A program made the translations under genes and the position numbers. This document shows positions 26,768-35,039 of a DNA stretch of 64,000 nt, in pieces. Each line of letters opens with the position of its first letter. Position 1 is the stretch's first letter. Below the pieces are notes generated by a model. The model saw nothing but the letters and a program-made list of their open reading frames with translations, had not been told where the DNA came from and made no database searches. Source of the stretch: Acidobacteriota bacterium (GTDB lineage Bacteria; Acidobacteriota; Polarisedimenticolia; Polarisedimenticolales; Polarisedimenticolaceae); assembly GCA_029861955.1 (NCBI GenBank), contig JAOTYK010000001.1, positions 186,001 through 250,000 on the forward strand. Reading direction: 5' to 3'.

Positions 26768-26785
26768 CTACTTCTCATTTAGTAG
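26768..26785. promoter_or_regulatory. second, weaker PadR-type dyad
   Basis: CTACT-N8-AGTAG. It shares the TTAGTAG half with the spacer palindrome and is centred about 31 bp (three helical turns) upstream of it. Confidence 0.4.
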
Positions 26786-27002
26786 CAATATTTTGGTTGA
26801 TCTATCGGGGCTTCTCTCGCGCTATTGCCGAAATGAGGCGTGTGGACGGATCTGGGGTGAATGGCTTGTTCTACCCCGAGACCGGGTGCCGCGTGATTGT
26901 GCCTGGATCAACAAGATGATCGCGGGAGCTATGTAAGTTTGGCCTTATTGTAACGCTGGCAAGTGTCTAGAACCCCCGGGACGATTCGCAGTGGGATTTT
27001 GA

Positions 27003-27965
27003 ATGAACATTCGTTGTCCAAGTTGCAGCGATCACTCAACCCTGACTCCAGACCTAGTCGTATGTCGCCAGTGCGGAAGACAATTTCGGGACGCTTCAGG
27101 CATGTTTGATTTTGTCGATTCCGCTGATCGAGCTGAAGAAAAAGGTTTCTACGATCAAGCTTATGTAGGACGACGACAGGAGAGCTGCGCAAAACAGACA
27201 GTCGAGAGCGTGTTGCCAATTTGGGATCTGCCGGACCGCCCGGAAAATAGAATTGTGCTTGAACAACTCGGCGATTTGTCCGGTAAGAAAGTACTGTTGC
27301 TCGGCAATGGTGAGTCGCTAAAGGAGTTGCTGTTTCTGACGATGGATCCAGCGCACCTCGTTTATTCGGATCTTTCTACTCATGCATTGATGAATATATG
27401 TGATCGCTTCGAATTGGATCAGTTTCAGAATCAGCTCACCTTCGCCGCGATCGACGCTCACGACATACCCTTCTCAAGCAACACATTTGACGTGATCTAC
27501 GGGTTCGCAATGGTTCATCATCTACCGGATCTGGACCGATTCCTGGTTTCAGTCAATCGAGCCCTCAAACCAGGTGGTTACACCGTGTTTATGGACGATG
27601 CCTATGCGCCGATCTGGCACTACTCGAAACAGACTTGGTTGAAGCCACTTATGAAATTGAGCCATAAGAAGACCGGGATTTCCCCCGAAGACTACCGATT
27701 TTCAATGTCGGGTGGCTTTAGGGAAGTCGACTTGGGAAAAAAAATACGGCGAGCCGGGGGCGAGCCCTGGTTCGTTCGCGCGGCATTCTTTAACTACCTG
27801 TTTTATCGAGGCGCCGAAAAGTTGTTGCCGCAGCGGTTGAACAGAATGCTCAGAAAAGAGACGATCTCGAAAGCGGTACGTGTCTTGGATAGGTGGTTAT
27901 GCAAACTACCTCTGCTAAGAAGAAACCAGATTCGTCTGATTTGGGGATTCACGAAGCGTCCCTAA
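27003..27965 (+). CDS. class I SAM methyltransferase with zinc-ribbon N-terminus
   Basis: 320 residues. The N-terminal about 40 residues form a Trm112-like zinc ribbon (CPSC near residue 5, CRQC near 22). Then a Rossmann methyltransferase fold: VLLLGNGESLKELLF (SAM-binding loop, motif I), YSDLS (acidic end of beta2), AIDAHDIPFSSNTFDVIYGF with the post-motif Asp, then HHLPDLDRFLVSVNRALKPGG (motif III). This is the methyltransferase type-11 pattern common for small-molecule, sugar or lipid substrates. Base composition is close to 50% GC, much lower than adjacent genes, suggesting transfer. It converges on the DUF1223 gene with a 4-bp overlap. Substrate unknown. Confidence 0.82.
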   Translation: MNIRCPSCSDHSTLTPDLVVCRQCGRQFRDASGMFDFVDSADRAEEKGFYDQAYVGRRQESCAKQTVESVLPIWDLPDRPENRIVLEQLGDLSGKKVLLLGNGESLKELLFLTMDPAHLVYSDLSTHALMNICDRFELDQFQNQLTFAAIDAHDIPFSSNTFDVIYGFAMVHHLPDLDRFLVSVNRALKPGGYTVFMDDAYAPIWHYSKQTWLKPLMKLSHKKTGISPEDYRFSMSGGFREVDLGKKIRRAGGEPWFVRAAFFNYLFYRGAEKLLPQRLNRMLRKETISKAVRVLDRWLCKLPLLRRNQIRLIWGFTKRP

Positions 27966-28702
27966 CGCTGAATCGCCCCGGCAATCGCCATATCTCTACG
28001 AGACTGCAAGAACACCACCACCCGCATGTTCTCCCGATCCCAATCTGACTGCATCTCGATCGTGTGCACCACCGTCGCCATCCCATCCTCACTCCGCACC
28101 AACCCGATCCGCTGAATCCTCCGCGCCACGCCGTCGTTCATCAACACCCGCCCGGCATTCTCACCCCGCGAGACTTCGACCTCGATCCCATCCTCGATAA
28201 GCGCCAACATCACGTCGTAACGCACGTTGTGCTTGGTCTTCGGCAGATAAGAGATCTCGACCGTCAGCTCCAACCCATCAAGGGTTAGATCCAACTTCGC
28301 ACGCGGACGCTTCGCCGCCTCGCGAATGGCCTGGATCGCTTGCACGCGGTCATGCCCGACGAACGCGACTTTCCCATCCACGATCATCTGTGGCGTGTAG
28401 GCGTTGAACCGGCTGGCCGCACGCCCATAGGCACGCTGACGCTCGCTAAAACGGGAGTCGGAAAACGGATCGACCCAGCCCAGGCTGTTCCAGTAGTCGA
28501 CATGTTCGCTGATGCCGATGACGTCGATGTCGTCCAACAGATCACCGGCGACCAGCTGACTCAACAGCTTGTCCGCCGGCGGGCAACTGGAGCAACCCTG
28601 ACTGGTGAACAGCTCCACCACGACGACGGGTCGATCGGCCGACTCCCCAAACGCAGAAGAGACCACCAGAACCAACAGCCACAAAACAGATCGACCGTTC
28701 AC
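27962..28702 (-). CDS. DUF1223 secreted thioredoxin-like protein
   Basis: 246-residue exported protein starting GTG with signal peptide MNGRSVLWLLVLVVSSAFG. The DUF1223 hallmark is VVELFTSQGCSSCPPADKLL, a thioredoxin-fold start with a CxxC. It is followed by VDYWNSLGWVDPFSDSRFSERQ and TPQMIVDGK with the cis-proline-like region. Family members are periplasmic redox-fold proteins without a settled function. It is transcribed alone, and its leader contains no clear promoter boxes. Confidence 0.85.
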   Translation of the reverse strand: MNGRSVLWLLVLVVSSAFGESADRPVVVVELFTSQGCSSCPPADKLLSQLVAGDLLDDIDVIGISEHVDYWNSLGWVDPFSDSRFSERQRAYGRAASRFNAYTPQMIVDGKVAFVGHDRVQAIQAIREAAKRPRAKLDLTLDGLELTVEISYLPKTKHNVRYDVMLALIEDGIEVEVSRGENAGRVLMNDGVARRIQRIGLVRSEDGMATVVHTIEMQSDWDRENMRVVVFLQSRRDMAIAGAIQR

Positions 28703-28772
28703 CAGGACTCCAGACGCACCAGGGCGCTCGTAGTCGTGAACGACTCTTAATCCCGATCTATTCCGGAACCGA

Positions 28773-29321
28773 TCAGCTACGAATCTTGATCGACTCGATC
28801 TTGATGTCCGGCGACGGCTTGTCGCCGTGACCGGTGGGGCTCTTGGCGATCTTCATGACCACATCCATCCCGTCGCTGATCTCACCGAACACGGTGTGCT
28901 TGCCGTCGAGCCACGGTGTGGCCACCTCGGTCAGGAAGAACTGGGAGCCGTTGGTGCCGGGTCCCGCGTTGGCCATCGAGAGGATGCCGGGTTTGTCGTG
29001 CTTGAGATCGGGAACAATCTCGTCGGCGAAGTTGTAGCCCGGGCCGCCGGTTCCGTTTCCGAGCGGGTCGCCGCCCTGGATCATGAACTCGGAGATGACG
29101 CGGTGGAAGATCGTGCCGTCGTAGAGCGGCTTCTTCACCTTCTCGCCGTTGGGCGCGGTCCACTCGACGTCGCCGCGGGCCAGGCCGACGAAGTTGCCGA
29201 CGGTCTGGGGGCACTGGCTGGCAAACAGCTTGGCCGTAAATTTTCCGTGGGTGGTGGTGAAGTCGGCGAAGACTTCTTTTTTGTCGTCAAACGTCGGGAT
29301 ATCAGCGGGTAACGGACTCAC
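28773..29321 (-). CDS. cyclophilin-type peptidyl-prolyl isomerase, cytoplasmic
   Basis: 182 residues, no signal peptide. Cyclophilin motifs: [30 protein letters not shown] (Arg and Phe/Gln of the active site), [20 protein letters not shown] and VFGEI. It catalyses proline isomerisation in protein folding and resembles PpiB-like proteins with a slightly longer N-terminus. It starts with GTG 11 bp after the M56 peptidase stop, so it is probably the third gene of the blaI-M56 operon. Confidence 0.92.
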   Translation of the reverse strand: MSPLPADIPTFDDKKEVFADFTTTHGKFTAKLFASQCPQTVGNFVGLARGDVEWTAPNGEKVKKPLYDGTIFHRVISEFMIQGGDPLGNGTGGPGYNFADEIVPDLKHDKPGILSMANAGPGTNGSQFFLTEVATPWLDGKHTVFGEISDGMDVVMKIAKSPTGHGDKPSPDIKIESIKIRS

Positions 29322-29332
29322 CTCAGACTCCT

Positions 29333-31036
29333 CTAATAGGTTTCGGTCGTCGTTTTCTCCCGTTCATGCTGGCTGTTGTTTCGATCGCTGTCAAGCTGCC
29401 GAAGGTGGCGTTTCAGGGAGGCGATATCCCGCTCGATCTTCGCGACGGTCGGGTCGTCGCCGCTCTCTCGGGCGTCAACCAGCGCCCCCTGGAGATGCTT
29501 CAGTTCCGACTCCAGGGCCATGGATTGTTCCCTGATTTCCAGGGATCTCTGGAGTCGTTGTGCGTCGTGGCGGAGCTTCATCTGCTCGATCTCCGCCTGT
29601 TGTTCCATCTCTCGGATCCGAAGGGCATCCAGGGACTGGCGCTCCAGGTCCAGCTCCGATTCGCGGAGTTCCCGTTCCAGTTGCCGGGCCCGCTCCTGAT
29701 CTTCGTTGATGTGGGCCTGTTCCAGTTCCAGGGATAACTGCCGGACGTGATCGGACATCTGGCCGCGACGTTGCTCGTGCTCCAGTTCCATCTTCTGGAT
29801 CCGTACACGATTATCCGCCTCGTGCTGGAGCATGGCGATCTCGCGAGCCAGCATTTCCGCGTGCTCGGCCTCGCCCTCTTCCGTCAGGCGATGCTGATCG
29901 GAGCGGAGTCGATCCAACTCGTAACGGATCTCGGACTCGTGGTACTGGGCCCGGATTTGCTCCTGCTTCTGTTGGAGTTCTCGCACCTGTCGTTCCAGCG
30001 CCAGCTGCTGTTGGTGGAGTTCCTTCAGCTGGATCATCTGGTCCTTACGGACCTTCTCGTCGTCGTCGCCAAGATCGGCCCACGTGGGTAACACCAGAAG
30101 GAGTGACGCGAGCACCAATACAGGAAGCAGCCAGTGGACACGTTGGGAACGATCGGCGGGTTTGAGGATCATCGTCAGTCTCTCCTTGATCTGTCCCGTC
30201 CCGCTGGCGCCGGTGGCCAACGAGGGAAGACGGGCAGGTGGGGTGTTGAGAAATTGCAGCGTCTTGATCAGGGCGTCGGCATACGGACGTCGAGTCTGCG
30301 GGAGGCGGGCCAGGACCCAGGCATCGCAGGCCTGTTCCTCCGCCTGTCGTAGCTGTCGACGGAACAGCGCGGTCAACGGGTTCCACCAACAAAGCACGAC
30401 GATCAGGATCTCCAGGGGGCGGCCCCAGGGATCTCGACGTGCGTAATGGGCCAGCTCGTGCAACAGGATCGCGTCACACTCGTCGTCGCTGAGGCTGGCA
30501 AGCAGCATCTGCGGTAGATAGAGACGGACCCCGGCGGGGCTCCACCAGAGGAAGGGCGAGACGACGGCGTCCAGGACGAAGACCGGCGGTGTTCGCTTGA
30601 GGCCGACCCGTCGGCCGAGCCGGGTGACGCGCTCTTGCAATGCGGATGAGGCGGGTCGTGCCTTTCGCAGCATGTGGACGCAGCCGACGATCCGAACGGC
30701 GAAGTAGGCCGCCACCAGCGCCGAGGTCGCAAGCCAGAATTGCATCAGTCGTTGGGTCCAGGAGAAGGGGGCCGGTGCCGGCGAAGCCTCGATCGTCGGA
30801 GCTCGATCCAGCGGGGTGGCGATCATCGCAACCTGTTCGACCACCGGCTCTGTCGTCCAGCGGGGGAGGGTCGGCAGTTCCCACAGCGGCGGCGCGATCA
30901 ACTTGACCAGCACCAACCACCAGAGAAGATGCATCGCCGCCGGTCGGATCTGCAGACGACGTCCCGACCACAACAGCAGGCCCATCACCCCGGCGATCAC
31001 GCCGTTGAACAGAGCGATCCACAACAGTGTGTTCAT
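29333..31036 (-). CDS. M56 (BlaR1/MecR1-like) membrane metallopeptidase with long coiled-coil tail
   Basis: 567 residues. Membrane segments flank a cytoplasmic zinc peptidase domain with [10 protein letters not shown]: His193, Glu194 and His197 are the HExxH metal ligands. A further helix near residue 300 ([17 protein letters not shown]) is followed by about 250 residues that are almost entirely charged heptads ([20 protein letters not shown], repeated ELE/REL blocks), a long predicted coiled coil. Canonical BlaR1 ends in a penicillin-binding sensor domain; that is absent. It overlaps the blaI-like repressor gene by ATGA and presumably cleaves that repressor. The coiled coil would be the periplasmic or envelope sensor. 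Signal unknown. Confidence 0.85.
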   Translation of the reverse strand: MNTLLWIALFNGVIAGVMGLLLWSGRRLQIRPAAMHLLWWLVLVKLIAPPLWELPTLPRWTTEPVVEQVAMIATPLDRAPTIEASPAPAPFSWTQRLMQFWLATSALVAAYFAVRIVGCVHMLRKARPASSALQERVTRLGRRVGLKRTPPVFVLDAVVSPFLWWSPAGVRLYLPQMLLASLSDDECDAILLHELAHYARRDPWGRPLEILIVVLCWWNPLTALFRRQLRQAEEQACDAWVLARLPQTRRPYADALIKTLQFLNTPPARLPSLATGASGTGQIKERLTMILKPADRSQRVHWLLPVLVLASLLLVLPTWADLGDDDEKVRKDQMIQLKELHQQQLALERQVRELQQKQEQIRAQYHESEIRYELDRLRSDQHRLTEEGEAEHAEMLAREIAMLQHEADNRVRIQKMELEHEQRRGQMSDHVRQLSLELEQAHINEDQERARQLERELRESELDLERQSLDALRIREMEQQAEIEQMKLRHDAQRLQRSLEIREQSMALESELKHLQGALVDARESGDDPTVAKIERDIASLKRHLRQLDSDRNNSQHEREKTTTETY

Positions 31037-31428
31037 GGAACCTCCTCCTCGGCCCGGGACAACTCCTCGACGAGTTGTTGGAGGGACGCCAGCTCGTCCG
31101 ACGAGAGACGGCGGTCCGTGACCAGTTGAGTGAGGAGGGGGGAGATGGAGCCATCGCAGAGCTGCTCGGCGGTCTCTCGAAGACGTTGTCCGATCAACGC
31201 CCGTCGATCGACGATGGCCTCGAAGCGATGGGTCCGACCGCTCTTCTCGCGACGGACGAACGCCTTGCCTTCCAGTCGTTCCAGCAGCTTCTGAATCGTC
31301 GCGTAGTGGCTGACACCGCCACCGGGGTAGAGCCGATCGGTCAGCTGGCGGATGGTCGAGACGCCGTCAGACCAGAGACTCTTGAGGATCGCCAGTTCGG
31401 CGTCGGTGGCCCGTGGATGATGGCTCAT
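31033..31428 (-). CDS. BlaI/MecI-family repressor
   Basis: 131-residue winged-helix repressor. RATDAELAILKSLWSDGVST is the BlaI N-terminal motif, and YATIQKLLERLEGKAFVRRE holds the recognition helix. The C-terminal half (residues 70-131) is the dimerisation part that an M56 protease would cleave. I chose ATG 31428 with GGGAG upstream over the TTG at 31431. Two TCAGACA/TGTCTGA dyads overlap its promoter, so it should repress its own operon (blaI-like, M56, cyclophilin). Confidence 0.9.
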   Translation of the reverse strand: MSHHPRATDAELAILKSLWSDGVSTIRQLTDRLYPGGGVSHYATIQKLLERLEGKAFVRREKSGRTHRFEAIVDRRALIGQRLRETAEQLCDGSISPLLTQLVTDRRLSSDELASLQQLVEELSRAEEEVP

Positions 31429-31442
31429 CAAACACTCCCATA

Positions 31443-31489
31443 TCAGACAAGGTGTCTGAGAGTGTAAGACGAGCTGTCTGAGTTGTCAA
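31443..31489 (-). promoter_or_regulatory. blaI-like promoter with two operator dyads
   Basis: On the minus strand TTGACA (31484-31489), 17-bp spacer, TACACT (31461-31466). Dyad 1: TCAGACA-AGG-TGTCTGA at 31443-31459, a perfect 7-3-7 palindrome just downstream of the -10. Dyad 2 at 31465-31481 keeps TGTCTGA and a TAAGACG partner and fills the spacer. The two dyads start 22 bp apart, about two helical turns. The -35 abuts the stop codon of the upstream transglycosylase gene. Confidence 0.75.
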
Positions 31490-33031
31490 CTACGAGCAGG
31501 TCGGGATGGTGATCTGCTGACCGACCCGGATCACGTAGCGCGGAGCCCGGATCCGATTCACATCGGCTAACTCCCTCAGCGAAACGCACTTATGGCGGGA
31601 CGCGATCTTGCCGAGCGTATCCCCACGACGGATCGTGTAGGGGATCATCTCGGGTGACTCGGGGTAGTTGGCCTCGTACAGAGTGCCGGCCCGGGCCATC
31701 AGTTCGTCGTTGCCGGTGCAGCGCTCTTCATAGACCGGGATCAGGCCTGCCGGCAGGGCGATCGAGCTACCGGCCTCCTTGCGTTTCGAGGGTTCCCAGC
31801 GAGGGTTGAGGTTTCGCAGGGTGCGGAACCAGCCGTCGGACTGTCCGACCTGGCCGAGGCAGATCGTCAACTCGCCCATGGAGATCGGTGACGGGAGTTC
31901 GAAGGCGACCCGTCGCACGTCCATATCGGGGAACTCCAGGCCGTACTCGTCGGGGTGCAGGAACAGCCAGGCGGCGGCCAGGATCCTCGGCACGTAGTCT
32001 CGAGTCTCTCTTGGAAGCGAGTAATAGACACGGCTGTCCCACAGGCTTGCACCGGCATGCCGTCGATGGAGGCGCAGCATGCGCGTCTCGCCACCGTTGT
32101 AGGCGGCCAGGGCCTTCTCCAGGTCGTCATCCAGCTCGTCGAATCGGTCATTGAGATAGGCCACATTGGCCCGGGTCGCCAATTTGGGGTCCAGGCGGGT
32201 GTCAAATTTCCCATCACTCTTTAGACCGTACTTGAGGCCCGTATAGCGAGTGAACTGCAGGGGGCCCGCAGCACCGGCGCGAGAATAGGAGTGAACCTTG
32301 CCACCGGTCTCTGTGGCGATCATGGCAAACAGCAGCGCCTCCGGTAGGCCCGCAGCTTCATAGACCGGTGCCATCTCTTCCTGGAGAAAACGATAGTTGA
32401 AATACGAGTCCATCAGCAGCGGACGCATCCAGGTCAACCAGTCATCCAGAGCGGCCCTGACCGGCGTGTTCAGCTCGATCAGGTCTCGCAGGTCGGTGCC
32501 CTTCAACAGAGAGACCGACGATTCCAGCTGGGGTATGGCGACGAGGAACGGGGACTCGGTGCCGGGCTCTTCCAGCATCTCTTCCTGGGCCGCAGCCTCT
32601 TCGAGGGTGTCGATATGGTACGACTGCTGTTTGATGGCCTGGGTCTGTTCCGCAAGCAGGTCGTCAAATGTCGCAATGAAGCGCAGAAGGTCGCAGCCTT
32701 CCATCGCCGCACAATCGGACGCCGCGCTCTGGAGCAAACGGGTGCCTTCAAACAGCGACTGCTCTCCGCTGATCTCGTCGCCCTCGGCGAGATAGCCGAT
32801 GCCGACGCGATAGGCGGTGCGGCCCTGGTCCAGACGGAGGTAGATCGGTGACGGGTCCGGGAGTTCGACGACCGGCTCGACGGCACGCTCGACGACAGGC
32901 TCCGAGGCGGGCGCGGCCTGCGGGGTCAGCTCGACCTGGCTAGTCGGGGCGCAGCCCGCCAGCAGGGTCAGGAGGAGGATGGCGGCACCCACGGTCGACG
33001 GAATCAAGCCTCGTTTCGCGGAAAATCCCAT
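31490..33031 (-). CDS. MltD-like membrane-bound lytic transglycosylase with LysM
   Basis: 513-residue lipoprotein (signal ILLLTLLAGC, lipobox Cys near 27) that cleaves peptidoglycan glycan strands in the periplasm. Residues about 45-200 form an unassigned helical region. The SLT domain follows: FAMIATETGGKVHSYSRAG, with the catalytic Glu in ATET where family members usually have ES, then GAAGPLQFTRYTGLKYGL and ALAAYNGGETRM. A LysM domain closes the chain (YTIRRGDTLGKIASRHKCVS, VIRVGQQITIP). Architecture matches MltD except for the longer N-terminal spacer and a single clear LysM. It sits directly upstream of the blaI-like promoter, though likely not co-regulated. Confidence 0.88.
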   Translation of the reverse strand: MGFSAKRGLIPSTVGAAILLLTLLAGCAPTSQVELTPQAAPASEPVVERAVEPVVELPDPSPIYLRLDQGRTAYRVGIGYLAEGDEISGEQSLFEGTRLLQSAASDCAAMEGCDLLRFIATFDDLLAEQTQAIKQQSYHIDTLEEAAAQEEMLEEPGTESPFLVAIPQLESSVSLLKGTDLRDLIELNTPVRAALDDWLTWMRPLLMDSYFNYRFLQEEMAPVYEAAGLPEALLFAMIATETGGKVHSYSRAGAAGPLQFTRYTGLKYGLKSDGKFDTRLDPKLATRANVAYLNDRFDELDDDLEKALAAYNGGETRMLRLHRRHAGASLWDSRVYYSLPRETRDYVPRILAAAWLFLHPDEYGLEFPDMDVRRVAFELPSPISMGELTICLGQVGQSDGWFRTLRNLNPRWEPSKRKEAGSSIALPAGLIPVYEERCTGNDELMARAGTLYEANYPESPEMIPYTIRRGDTLGKIASRHKCVSLRELADVNRIRAPRYVIRVGQQITIPTCS

Positions 33032-33116
33032 GAACCGTCAACCCCCTTCACCATTTAAACGCCCCGACCGTTCCAATATGAGCCGCGAGGGTGGGGGACG
33101 CAAACGCCGGGGAGAA

Positions 33117-35027
33117 TCAGTTCTGAGACGACGCCGCAGCCTCCAACTCCAGGACGAGCTGGGGAAGGTATTCGAGCGATTCCGGGCGACCCGGGGCCAG
33201 GGCGATCGCCTCGCGGATCCGTTCCGCCGCCAGCGCCGGCCGGCCGGTCGCCTGATAGGCCAGGCCCAACTCGACATGGATATCCGGGTCCCGGGGAGTC
33301 AACGCGCTGGCCGCTTCCAGCTCAACGATCGCTTCCTCTCCACGCCCCAGCCGACGCAGCAGGCCACCCAGGTTGTAACGGGCCTCGACTCGATCGGGTT
33401 CCTCATCGATACAGCCTCGGAACACGGAGATCGCCTCATCGGTTTCGGCCCCCTGCACCAGCATCGAGCCGAACTGCAGCCGCTCCTGCCAGGTCGCCGC
33501 GTCGTGTTCGATCTGTTGGCGTCGTGTCGCGATGGCACCGAAGAGATCCTGACGTCCCGCCTGATAGTCGAAGAGGTTGCGATAGAGCTGGGAGCGATCC
33601 GGGTGCTGCTGAATGGTGCGACGGATCGTCGCCAGCGCCTGATCGTCCCGTCCCTGAAGCAGGTAGCCCCATGCCACACCCAGCTCCACCTCGACGGTGG
33701 GCAGCAGTCCGTAGGTCTGAGCCAGTCGGAAGTGGCGGAAAGATCTGGCGGCGGCTCGGTCGTGGGACGCGGTGTAGACACGACCGGCGGCAACACCCGA
33801 CAACACATCGGCGCGAGTCGCCTCGGTCTGGTTGAGATGGTAACGACCCCACGCACGATGCCACTGGGCGAAGCCGCTGTGGGCCGTGAAGGCCAGCCAC
33901 AGGATCCCGACGACCAGCAGGACGACGCCCGCGGCACCCAGCTTGCCGCCGGACTTCAGCGTGAGGTTCTGCAGCCGACTCTGTTTTCCGAAGAGGGTCT
34001 GCCAGACCCGTAGCGCAAGAAACGCCGTCATTACCCCGAGCGCCACCGACATCAACAGCGGCGGCCCATCGTAGAGGCCGCGATAGGCGAGGATTGAGCC
34101 CAACGCGATGGCCGCGAGGATCCCCTCCGCCTTCCACGAGAGGGGATAGCGTCGGGGCCCCGTGTCGGTGGGGGAGCGCCGGAACCATGCCGGGCGCGTA
34201 AAGCCGAACGACAACGCGCCCTTCGGACAGACGCTGACGCAGTCGGTGCACTTCATGCAGCCGGGGTCGACCACCGTGCCGAAACGCCGGACCTCATCGT
34301 GAACCAGGACGTTGGACGTGCAGGTCGCCGTGCAATGCCCGCACTGCTCGCAGTCGTCGTTGACCACGATCCGTCCGGGAGAGAGTCCATCCATCAGCCC
34401 GAAGAAGCCCCCGTAGGGACAGGCGTAGGTGCAGAAGCCCTTGGCACCCAGTAGGTAGACCACCAGGAACCCGCAGGTTAGAAATGTCAGGACGATGAAC
34501 AGCGGGCCGGGGAACGTATCCCAGAAGCCCGAGGTCGTCAGTTGGTTCGTGAAGCCGGGGAACGCAGGCGCATCGGTCATCAGCCAACGCTTGGCCGTCG
34601 GCCAGACGAACATGTAGAGCGCCAGCCCCAGCGGGAACCAGACCATCAGTCGAGATCGGAAGGGGCGCGGTTTGACCCCCAGCCGCTTCATCATCCAGCC
34701 GCAGAGATCCTGCAGCGCAACAAGATGACATCCCCATCCGCAGAAGAACCGTCCGAACACGGCGGTCAACAGCAGTGCCACCACGAAGAACAGGAAGCCC
34801 GCGTTCAGCTCGCCCAGCTCCAGCGTATACATCGATTCCGAGGGCTCGACCGGAGAGATGGTCTCGCCACGGCTCATGAAGTGGGCGATGTGAGCTGCGG
34901 CGATCAGGTGGACCAGGATCAGGACGGCGGCACGCCACCGACCCCGCCGGGACTTCCGGATGGCCTTCGCAACAGGAAGGGCCGGATGACCCGGCCCTTC
35001 CTTCTTCTTACGCTTTTTCGATGACAC
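33117..35027 (-). CDS. polyferredoxin membrane protein fused to TPR domain
   Basis: 636 residues. A Lys-rich start (GTG) is followed by about five membrane helices and Cys motifs of NapH/CcoG-type proteins: FFCGWGCHLVALQDLC, CTYACPYGGFF, and two 4Fe-4S ferredoxin motifs CEQCGHCTATC and CMKCTDCVSVCPKGAL. Two or three more helices lie between residues 290 and 390. The last 240 residues are TPR repeats (AISVFRGCIDEEPDRVEARY, AIVELEAASALTPRDPDIHV). The iron-sulphur part should move electrons across or along the inner membrane; the TPR part would recruit partners. The fusion is uncommon. It lies 12 bp downstream of the Cys-rich secreted-protein gene, so they may share a transcript. Confidence 0.82.
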   Translation of the reverse strand: MSSKKRKKKEGPGHPALPVAKAIRKSRRGRWRAAVLILVHLIAAAHIAHFMSRGETISPVEPSESMYTLELGELNAGFLFFVVALLLTAVFGRFFCGWGCHLVALQDLCGWMMKRLGVKPRPFRSRLMVWFPLGLALYMFVWPTAKRWLMTDAPAFPGFTNQLTTSGFWDTFPGPLFIVLTFLTCGFLVVYLLGAKGFCTYACPYGGFFGLMDGLSPGRIVVNDDCEQCGHCTATCTSNVLVHDEVRRFGTVVDPGCMKCTDCVSVCPKGALSFGFTRPAWFRRSPTDTGPRRYPLSWKAEGILAAIALGSILAYRGLYDGPPLLMSVALGVMTAFLALRVWQTLFGKQSRLQNLTLKSGGKLGAAGVVLLVVGILWLAFTAHSGFAQWHRAWGRYHLNQTEATRADVLSGVAAGRVYTASHDRAAARSFRHFRLAQTYGLLPTVEVELGVAWGYLLQGRDDQALATIRRTIQQHPDRSQLYRNLFDYQAGRQDLFGAIATRRQQIEHDAATWQERLQFGSMLVQGAETDEAISVFRGCIDEEPDRVEARYNLGGLLRRLGRGEEAIVELEAASALTPRDPDIHVELGLAYQATGRPALAAERIREAIALAPGRPESLEYLPQLVLELEAAASSQN

Positions 35028-35039
35028 GTTCGTGGTGTC

